From: Candidatus Omnitrophota bacterium
Lineage (GTDB): Bacteria > Omnitrophota > Omnitrophia > Omnitrophales > Aquincolibacteriaceae
Reading direction: 5' to 3'
Assembly: GCA_023247135.1 (NCBI GenBank)
Contig: JAHFHB010000148.1
Span: 1 to 5,419, forward strand
Length of the DNA: 5,419 nt
Shown here: piece after piece, positions 1 through 5,419 of the stretch
Numbering within the stretch: position 1 is the first letter of the stretch
Layout of the letters: each line of letters begins with the position of its first letter
Translations under genes and position numbers: made by a program
The notes under the pieces: model-generated
What the model was told of the DNA's origin: nothing
The model's database searches: none
Seen by the model: only the letters and a program-made list of their open reading frames with translations

Positions 1-3000
1 TCCTCCTCTTCGATTTTGCGGAGTGTGCGGCGCGCGGCAATGTCATAGGCTTCTTTTAAGCGCGCGGTTCTTTCGTTTTTATAAAAATTCAGCAGCATGT
101 CGCGCGTCGCATTGATCAACAGGCCATACAAATATTTCTGACGCTCGGGCTGGCTTTCATTCCGAAGAATCGTTTCCAGTTCTGCCGGAGCGGAAACACC
201 GGCCGCGCCCATGGCGGTCTGAAGCCGGATGGCCGCCTGTGCGCCGCCGCCCGCGCGGTTGGCATACCCGTTCCAATCCGTGTCGTTTTCATCAATCAGC
301 GCCAGCAGCGTAAAAAGATAAAGTTTACTCTCGACCGGAACGCTGCCAAAATTGCCCGCAAGCAGCGCCTTGAGTGCCTGTGCGGTCCCAAGGTTCTTGG
401 GCGAAATACCGTCTTTGGTCAAACCAAAATAATTTTCATAATTCCCTGAAAGAAAAAGTTCCAAAAACGTTTCGCCCTGGCGGTTCACGGGCGCCTGCGT
501 CAAATAGCCGAATTCCTTGGCAAACAGATCCTTCCAGGCCGCATCTTTTTCCAAAAGATCCATGAAGTGCGCGACCAGCGTCTGCTCATCGACTTTCCGG
601 GCGATCAATGTCGACTGCGTAAATTCAAAAAGCGTTTCCGCCATCACCGAGGTCGCCTGCCGCCCCAAAAGTGTCATCGGCCCGTTCGCGCCCGCAACAC
701 CGTTTGAGTAATAACCGAGCCGGCCCTGTTGCTGAAAACGACCGATCACGTTACGCGCCGTCAATTCCCCTTCAATGCGCGTTTGGATTCTTGCAATGGT
801 CGGCGCCAAATCGCCGAGAGCGGCGGGCTTTCCCTCCAGCGCTTCCATATCGGCGGCCGCTTTCCAAATGTCCTGAAAGAATTCGACGAGCGGCGACATG
901 CCCTGATCCGTTTTGCCTTTGGCGCGGCTTTGAATCCAGCGGGCCGCTCTTTGCATGGCTTCGGAGCCGTTGAGAATTTCCTGCCTTTCTTTCACTCCGA
1001 TCAATCCAAAAACGACCGCGATGACTTCGGCGGCTTCGGTTTCCGCTGAAACCTGCATGTTGCCCTGCGCAAAAAGCTTGTGCCGGTAAAGATGTTTCAG
1101 GGAACCGATACGCTCGGAGGTGTAGGGAAAACGCCCACGCACCTGCAGGGAAAGTTCGTGCTCCGCAAAACGGTCCAGACGATTGGGCGGTTGAACCATA
1201 CGCCCGCCCGCAACCTTAATGCTGCCATCCGAATTGAAGTGCGCCTTGGTCATACCCTGATCAAGCAAGGCCCGCTGCTGCTCGACATCCCAAAACGGAT
1301 CTGCAAAGCGGCTGTGGACATAGACCTTGCTCGCAGCGCTCAGCAAGGCAGGCACCGATCCAAAGTGTCCAAAAATCTGTCTCAGGCGGAATCCGGCATT
1401 GCCGGAGTTCATTTGCGTTTGAACATCGTAAATCAGTCTCGCCAGTGGATTGGCCGGAGCGGCGCCCCGGTTCCCAACCGCGTACGCTTCCCCAAGCAGG
1501 CTTTGAATTTTGGACTGCACTAAATTTAAATAAGCAGCCTGGGTTTGATTAAAATAATCATCCATGCCCCATTCATAGGCAAATCCCAAAACTTCCTGCA
1601 GTTGATAATTTCCGTTGATTTGTTTTTTCTGTGTGCCGTCATTCCGGCGCATGGTTTCAAGCTCGCGCCAGCTGCGGTCTACCAGCGTCGCATCAAACCC
1701 ATCGAAGCGGCCGGAGCCAAAGATCAATCGATAGCGCGCCAATCCGCCGGAGGGCAGTTCTCCGGCATCGGCCATCTGTTTGACCTTGCTCGCCGATTTG
1801 ATAAAGGATTGAATGAGACGGCGGCGCTCATCGCGATGCGAGATAAAAAAGGGTTCGCCAGCCCGCGTGGAAATCCCGAACTCATCCATGAGTGGCGCGA
1901 AGAAATAACGGTACCAGTCCCAGGCCGTATAGTTTTTATCTTCCACGTTCGTGAGATGATCCGCATAATCACGAATGTCTTTGGGATCCTGCTTTTTGGC
2001 CCCGGCACCCAACGCCGCCATAAAATGTTCGACCAGCTTCAACTCCTGTTCAAAAATCTCGGTTTCGTGCACGCTGGGTTTACTGTGATGAATCAATAGA
2101 AGCCGCCGCGTTTTTTTGACATCCGCATTCTGAAGATTCGCCAAAAGATTTGTCGTTTTATCCGGAACGTGGCGAATGCGCTCGTCCTCGACGCCTTTCT
2201 GCGCATTCAAAATTTGCTGAGTGGAGTCCGGGTCAGGCGTGATCACGCCCGCAGGGGCTTTCACTTTGGCCAAGATGGCGGGAGCCTTCACAGCCGGAGC
2301 CGGCACTGCCACCGCCGGGTTGGCAGGATTCGCAGCTGCCGGAACCGCCGCGGCCGGATTCACGGCCGGATTGGCTGCGGGCGGTGCGGCGATCACGGGC
2401 ATGCGTGCGCCTGGTTCCACTCTTGCCACCAGCTCCGGCTCTGCCACAACAGCCGGTCTGGCCTCGACTGCCGCCACGGGTTCCGCGGCATCGGGTCTAA
2501 AATCAACAAGCCTCAACCCAAAGCGAGCAGGCTGTTTTTGGATAAGCGCCATCGCATCATTGAGGTGTTCATCCCCCAGTTTATGAAATATTTTGACAAG
2601 CAGGGCCTTGGACTCACGCTTCTCCATCAACTCCTGAAATTTTTCCCACAAGAGCTCCTGCGCCTCATCCATCAGATCAAGCGGAACACCGTCGGCGGCT
2701 TCCATGCGTTCCATCGCAGCCTCAATCTTGTTTTCCGCGAGCAGCTGCTCAAAACGCTTGAACTCGGGGTGTTCCGTCGTCAGTGCATTTTCAGCTTCTT
2801 CTTTTTCTCTTTTCGATAAACCCGTCGCCACGATCAGCAAACCGGCCGCCGACACCGCAGCCACTCCGCCTTTGACCATGGCCGCCCGACGTTTTTTTAA
2901 TGCAATATCCTCCTGGGCCAGCCGGATACTTTCCGGCTGGGAAACAGGCCGTTCTCTCACGCTGCGCGTCGTGCCGTTTCGGGTATTTCTGACGTAGGTG

Positions 3001-5419
3001 TAATACCGGGCTTCGTTCTGCGGAGAGAATTTGCGGTGATTCCAGATGCTGGCTCTTTGCCGGATTGAGAGCGGCGTCGGACGGTTGAAACGATAACCGT
3101 CGATCAGCCGCACACCGCTTTTTTTATCTTTGGCCGTCAGATGCGCCTGCTTGTGCGCTTTATTGAAATCCACGTAAACGGTTCCCCGGTCGCCGTAAAC
3201 AAGAAGGTTCGCCAGTGTTCCATCCGAAGATTCCGTCACCGTAAGCACGCGGTACCCGTGGCTTTCGACCCATTCAAAAAGCGATTTCAGGACGCGCTCA
3301 TTCTCCTCGCGGGTCTCAGCCTCCGGCTGGGTCCGGTTGAGCCGGAAGGGTTCCGGCAGGGGTTCGAGTTCAACCGCCGCTTTCGTTTTCGCGGCGGCTG
3401 CAGGAACTTCAGACAGGATCACGGGCCGGGCCGGATTGGATTCAGGCTTGCCGGTAAAATCAGCGGGATAAACGGCGGCGAGATAATTTTGACCCTCATG
3501 CTCAAAAGCATAAACCCCCGAAGCGTGGTAAAAAATATCCTGAGCCTCCGCGGATTCGCGCGGCGCGATGGCGAGCCATACCAGCGGTTCCTGCGTGCCT
3601 TCCAGGCTCAAACTGAAACTGTGCAGCCCCAGCTCAGGATTTTCCCAGCCCTCCGCCGCCACAAAACCAAACTGAACGCCTTTGGCTCCTTGCAATACGC
3701 CTGCCTTCACCAAACCGGTTGCATCCAGCGCCCTGCGCAGTGAAAGTCCGGGCTTCTCCCCTTCCTTGGGGTTGAGGCGCTGCAGTTTTTTAAGTCCAGC
3801 CACCACCAGCGCTTCTTCTTTTTCGATGCGGCTTTTCAGCGCGGCAAACTGTGCGTCTACTGCCGCCGCAGATTCAAGCGAAACTTTTCCTTTGAAAGAG
3901 TTCCAACGCTCCAGCAGCCGTGCCCGGACTTCTTTCAGCATCACGTAATTCAAAGACGGATCGGCCGTCACGGCTGCAAGCTGGCCCGCCAGATTCTGCG
4001 CTAGTTTCTCTTCTCGGGCAGTTTCCGGCGCGGCCGGAACCGTTTCCGCAATCGGCGCAGGCACTGTCGTTTCTGGGGCCGGTACTGCGGCAGGTATTCC
4101 TTCGGCCGCCGGGGCCGCAGCCGGTTCTGCAACTGCAGCCGGAGAAACTTCGCTCGTTTCAAGCCGTTCAAGGCGCGCGGCCAGGTCGGCCGGAATGTTT
4201 TGAATCCGCGGCGTAAGAATTTCAAGGTCATTGACGCGAGCCGTCAACTGCTCCAGCTGAGTCTGCAGCTGTTCAACTTCCCGTTCAAGCTCGCCAATAC
4301 GTCCGCCCTGCTCGCCAAAACGCTGATCCACGCTTTGACTCAGATCCGCGATCTGCGCATCGATTGTTTTCAAGTGGTCTTCGACGGACTTTCTGAAAGG
4401 CCCCATGACTTTCAGCACCGAACCTTTAAAATTTTGCTTCACGGCCGCCTGCCAAGCCTCGAGCTGCCTGACACGGCCGCCAAATCCGGCCTGTTCCGTT
4501 TTTTGAAGCGCGAGCTGGGACGCCATGGTTTTGACTTTGCGCTGCAACAGTTCTTGTTCCACCGTAGAGCCGGGTTCTTTTTCAAGCTGCTCGATACGTT
4601 TACCGTACTCGGCCAAAAGCTGCGCGTGCGCTTCAATCTGCTTTCCCTGTTTCTCAAGTTCCGGATCACTCGGAATTCCGAGCGCCTTGCGCAATCCCCA
4701 CACAGCGGCTTTCGAAGAAATAAGGGCAAGCACCGCAGCCAGAATCGAATAGAAAAAAACCCAGCCGTACGACAAAGACACCGGCGCCGGCGGAACCTGC
4801 CAGCGAAAATCGGAAGGCTGCAAGGGCCGGGGCATTTCTTCCTCGATGCCCGCTTCTTCCCCGGGCTCTGCGGCCCCCGGTTCAGGAACCTGAGCGGCCT
4901 CTTCCACAGCCAAAGCGGCAAGAGCCGGCCCGCGGGCCTGCGCCTGCATCTGGCTCTCAAGCGCGGCCTGCGCGGCATTCAAAGCATCGCGTTTACGAAC
5001 CTGCTCCTGATGTTCGCGAATCAACTCGCTCACGGCGCGTTCAGCCGCAGTTCCTTCTTTTTCAATTTCCGCGCGTATTTTCGCAAGCCCCGCCTGCAGC
5101 GATTGCAGGGAAGCGGCACTGTCCGCCAGGCGTTTGGCCGCGAGAGTTTCCTGTTCCGCCAGAGAGGCTCTCTGCTCCCGGTAGTCTGCCGCCCCGTCGG
5201 TGCGCAGCTGCCGCTCGAGCACAGCCTTGCCGTTGGCGCTGAAAGAGACAAGATACACGGCCGGCTCGCCGGCTTTATTCGTGATCTTGAGCAGCCACGC
5301 ATTCGCGCTGATTTTTTTGGAGATTACCACGCCGCTTTTTGTGCGTTGAATCGAATAATCGCCATCTTTGGCCGTCACGCCATATTCCTTAAGCTCGGCT
5401 TCACTCATCAGCTTGACCG
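1..5419 (-). CDS. Giant multidomain membrane-anchored protein of unknown function (internal fragment, both ends missing)
   Basis: One minus-strand frame is open from 5417 to 3 (1805 codons), with no stop and no break in phase, so this is the interior of a longer gene. Composition is protein-like throughout, with heptad coiled coils, two hydrophobic helices, alternating alpha/beta segments and Pro/Ala linkers. Domain order by residue from the right edge is: beta-rich 1-72, coiled coil 76-160, membrane helix 218-235, coiled coil 252-421, alpha/beta 555-655 and 698-812, membrane helix 850-868, helical hairpins 883-972, Pro/Ala linker 976-1063, helix-rich region 1064-1805. No cysteine codon occurs. 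I see no catalytic motif and recognise no family. The first ATG (residue 4, 5408..5406) has no ribosome binding site in the few visible bases before it and no signal peptide after it, so the gene probably starts beyond the window. An envelope scaffold or tether role is an inference from architecture. Existence of the coding frame is near certain; function is unknown. Confidence 0.95.
3..2228 (-). other. Protein segment: large helix-rich C-terminal region of unknown family (residues 1064-1805, continues off the left edge)
   Basis: About 740 residues are mostly predicted helix, with many aromatics. Recognisable landmarks are RRLLLIHHSKPSVHETE (1104-1120), an aromatic cluster NYTAWDWYRYFFAP (1162-1175), SRFADPFWDVEQQ (1369-1381), HELSLQVRGRFPYTSERIG (1420-1438) and GRLGYYSNGVAGANGP (1565-1580). 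There are no Pro/Ala linkers inside it, so it may be one large folded unit or several tightly packed ones. No membrane helix is seen; VIAVVFGLIGV (1465-1475) is too short. No catalytic signature is recognised. The frame is still open at the left edge, so this region is incomplete. Confidence 0.6.
2229..2492 (-). repeat. Long Pro/Ala/Asn low-complexity linker (residues 976-1063) with irregular NPA repeats
   Basis: Eighty-eight residues are dominated by Ala, Pro and Val. The core (about 1016-1043) contains four Asn-Pro-Ala or Asn-Pro-Ala-Val units and several VPA units. In DNA the short element AATCCGGCC recurs at the NPA codons, an imperfect coding repeat that could expand or contract. Such linkers, as in TonB, form extended spacers. 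Its place between the membrane-proximal hairpins and the large C-terminal region suggests it projects that region away from the membrane, which is inference. Confidence 0.7.
2502..2771 (-). other. Protein segment: amphipathic helical hairpins (residues 883-972)
   Basis: Successive amphipathic helices (FKRFEQLLAENKIEAAMERM, then LMDEAQELLWEKFQELMEKR, then ALLVKIFHKLGDEHLNDAMA) are separated by short Gly/Pro/Asp turns. The periodicity resembles degenerate TPR-like helix pairs, but I do not see the canonical TPR consensus positions clearly enough to name it. It would be the first folded unit beyond the second membrane helix and could bind a protein partner. Confidence 0.45.
2814..2870 (-). other. 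Protein segment: second transmembrane helix (residues ~850-868)
   Basis: GGVAAVSAAGLLIVATGLS is an uncharged 19-residue run, less hydrophobic than the first helix but long enough to span a membrane. It is preceded by a basic patch (Lys841, Lys842, Arg843, Arg844, Lys849) and followed by a mixed-charge stretch (KREKEE). The strong positive charge on the N-terminal side suggests entry from the cytoplasm and exit to the outside. It also resembles a signal anchor, with Met847 just ahead of it. Confidence 0.7.
2857..2914 (-). other. Possible -1 programmed frameshift signal (dnaX-like layout)
   Basis: On the minus strand, AGGAGG (2914..2909) is followed by exactly 10 bases, then seven A (2898..2892) in the phase A AAA AAA relative to the frame. 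Six bases later comes a possible stem GCGGCCA / TGGCTGC (2885..2879 with 2863..2857, one G-U pair, 15-base loop). A Shine-Dalgarno-like element about 10 bases upstream of an A-rich slippery heptamer, with a stem-loop about 6 bases downstream, is the known layout of the E. coli dnaX frameshift site. A -1 shift here would add 33 codons and stop at 2793..2791, before the protein could enter the second membrane helix. All parts are short, so chance is a real alternative. Confidence 0.35.
2982..3326 (-). other. Protein segment: second alpha/beta domain with basic C-terminal part (residues 698-812)
   Basis: An amphipathic helix (NERVLKSLFEWVESHGYRVL) is followed by strands containing TVTES, LANLLVYGDRG and TVYVDFN. 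A Lys/Arg/His-rich stretch with several aromatics follows (IRQRASIWNHRKFSPQ, then YYTYVRNTRNG). The helix-strand-strand start with acidic residues on strands faintly recalls small alpha/beta nuclease-like or regulatory folds, but no active-site pattern is clear and I do not assign one. Net positive charge of the C-terminal part is compatible with binding nucleic acid or acidic lipid head groups. It runs into the basic patch before the second membrane helix. Confidence 0.45.
3342..3452 (-). other. Protein segment: short Pro/Ala/Glu linker (residues 656-692)
   Basis: About 37 residues rich in Pro, Ala, Glu and Lys, including EVPAAAAKTKAAVELEPLPE, separate the two alpha/beta segments. This is probably disordered. 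It marks a domain border and supports reading the flanking segments as independent folds. Confidence 0.6.
3453..3755 (-). other. Protein segment: alpha/beta domain of unknown family (residues 555-655)
   Basis: This segment alternates strands and turns: GVQFGFVAAEGWENPELG, then HSFSLSLEG, PLVWLAIAP, GVYAFEHEG and NYLAAVYPADF. The pattern fits a compact beta-rich fold of about 100 residues, preceded by a short helix. I see no metal-binding cluster, nucleotide loop or other catalytic signature. It lies between a helical hairpin and a linker and is predicted to be on the cytoplasmic side. Confidence 0.5.
3771..4013 (-). other. Protein segment: helical segment (residues 469-549)
   Basis: Mostly helix-forming sequence carries conserved-looking aromatics (Tyr491, Trp505, Phe508) and a second amphipathic run (AALKSRIEKEEALVVAGLKK) before an Asn-Pro break at 549-550. 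It probably packs as a helical hairpin leading into the following alpha/beta segment. No family is recognised. Confidence 0.5.
4014..4154 (-). other. Protein segment: Pro/Ala linker (residues 422-468)
   Basis: Nearly every residue is Ala, Pro, Glu, Val or Thr, with AP, EP and VP dipeptides recurring (for example VPAPETTVPAPIAETVPAAP). It is probably an extended flexible spacer between the coiled coil and the next folded helical segment. At DNA level it consists of GC-rich, loosely repeated codons rather than a clean tandem repeat. Confidence 0.7.
4155..4664 (-). other. Protein segment: central coiled-coil region (residues ~252-421)
   Basis: Around 170 residues are almost entirely helix-forming and charged, with only a few likely breaks (near 282-284 and 340). 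Heptad spacing is clearest at 344-421, for example IGELEREVEQLQTQLEQLTA followed by Leu- and Glu-rich turns up to the Pro/Ala linker. It probably forms a long parallel coiled coil, suggesting oligomerisation. By charge topology it follows the first membrane helix on the cytoplasmic side. I cannot tell the oligomeric state from sequence. Confidence 0.75.
4713..4766 (-). other. Protein segment: first transmembrane helix (residues ~218-235)
   Basis: GWVFFYSILAAVLALISS is an uncharged, strongly hydrophobic run of 18 residues with aromatic residues at its N-terminal border, typical of a membrane-spanning helix. Lys236, Arg243 and Lys244 follow, while the preceding stretch is acidic, so the likely orientation is N-terminus outside and C-terminus in the cytoplasm. 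It is the clearest membrane segment in the fragment. Confidence 0.85.
4773..4937 (-). other. Protein segment: acidic Pro/Ala linker before first membrane helix (residues 161-215)
   Basis: This low-complexity stretch begins with Ala-rich sequence, becomes strongly acidic (EPGAAEPGEEAGIEEEMPRP) and ends proline-rich (QVPPAPVSLS) immediately before the hydrophobic helix. It is probably disordered and separates the coiled coil from the membrane. Its negative charge next to the helix, with Lys/Arg on the far side, supports placing this side outside the cytoplasm by the positive-inside rule. Confidence 0.6.
4938..5192 (-). other. Protein segment: N-terminal coiled coil (residues ~76-160)
   Basis: About 85 residues rich in Ala, Glu, Gln, Arg and Leu, without proline, have hydrophobic residues at heptad spacing (for example LAEQETLAAKRLADSAASLQ, then LAKIRAEIEKEG). 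This predicts a long helix likely to form a coiled coil or helical hairpin. It follows the beta-rich segment directly and ends at the acidic linker before the first membrane helix, so it would act as a stalk or oligomerisation element. Prediction is by eye. Confidence 0.65.
5202..5417 (-). other. Protein segment: small beta-rich domain (residues 1-72)
   Basis: This segment alternates short hydrophobic strands with polar turns, for example SGVVISKKIS, AWLLKITNKAG and PAVYLVSFSANG. That pattern suggests a small beta sandwich or the end of a larger beta domain that begins beyond the right edge. No family is recognised. By the charge pattern around the first membrane helix it should lie outside the cytoplasm, which would need an upstream signal peptide or another membrane helix not visible here. 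Confidence 0.5.

Noticed and set aside
993..1025. Short hydrophobic run VIAVVFGLIGV (residues 1465-1475) as a third membrane helix
   Set aside because: Only about 11 residues are hydrophobic, with acidic residues just before and charged residues just after. This fits a buried helix in a folded domain better than a membrane span.
2111..2117. A7 run on the minus strand (also at 3125..3119 and 5318..5312) as further frameshift sites
   Set aside because: In each case the base before the AAA AAA codon pair is not A, so the tandem-slip heptamer is not in phase, and I saw no comparable upstream AGGAGG at the right distance.
1545..2819. Plus-strand open frames, including 184 codons at 1545..2099 and 216 codons at 2169..2819
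   Set aside because: They lie antisense to the continuous 1805-codon frame, overlap each other in different phases, and have shadow-like composition (one is rich in Arg, His, Gly and Cys opposite the Pro/Ala linker). No convincing ribosome binding site or family feature was seen.
4439..4978. Minus-strand open frame of 179 codons
   Set aside because: It is out of phase with the main frame, across a region that reads as membrane helix and coiled coil in the main frame. Its product is extremely rich in Arg, Pro and Leu, as expected for a frame-shifted reading of GC-rich codons.
3110..5370. Local similarity between the N-terminal segment (TAKD...KSGVV near residues 15-31) and TAKDKKSGVR near 761-770 as a repeated domain
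   Set aside because: The match covers only a few residues with a different spacing and does not extend on either side, so it is not evidence for duplication.
5406..5408. ATG at residue 4 as the true start of the gene
   Set aside because: The visible bases before it show no ribosome binding site, and no signal peptide or membrane helix follows, although this side of the first helix is predicted to be outside. The true start is probably beyond the window, though this cannot be excluded from 11 visible bases.

Overview
The window is the inside of one very large gene on the minus strand. Reading the complement from position 5417 down to position 3 gives 1805 consecutive sense codons with no stop. 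The frame is open at both window edges, so neither the true start nor the true stop is visible. There is no intergenic space, and I see no RNA gene, mobile element, CRISPR array or second convincing gene. The plus-strand open frames, and the minus-strand frames in other phases, are antisense or out-of-phase shadows of this gene. Residue numbers below count from the first complete codon at the right edge (residue 1 = 5417..5415), not from the true N terminus.

I do not recognise the protein as a named family, but its architecture is readable. From N to C (right to left on the map) it has: a small beta-rich segment (1-72); a charged coiled coil (about 76-160); an acidic Pro/Ala linker; a first membrane helix (about 218-235); a long coiled-coil stretch (about 252-421); a Pro/Ala linker; a helical segment (469-549); an alpha/beta segment (555-655); another linker; a second alpha/beta segment (698-812); a basic patch; a second membrane helix (about 850-868); amphipathic helical hairpins (883-972); an 88-residue Pro/Ala/Asn linker (976-1063); and over 740 residues of helix-rich sequence that run off the left edge. 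The charges around the two helices suggest that both ends of the protein lie outside the inner membrane, with about 600 residues of coiled coil and alpha/beta domains inside. This fits a large envelope-anchored scaffold or tether. That role is inferred from architecture, not from homology.

Two points stand out. The 1805 residues contain no cysteine. At 2914..2857, just before the second membrane helix, an AGGAGG, a 10-base spacer, an in-phase A AAA AAA heptamer, a 6-base spacer and a possible 7-bp stem-loop are arranged like the dnaX -1 frameshift signal. A -1 shift there would end translation 33 codons later and give a form without the second helix and the whole C-terminal half.

The organism cannot be fixed from this sequence. 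A giant, cysteine-free, Ala/Pro-linker-rich bacterial protein with mixed codon use would suit Omnitrophota or a related environmental lineage, where giant proteins are known. This is a weak inference.
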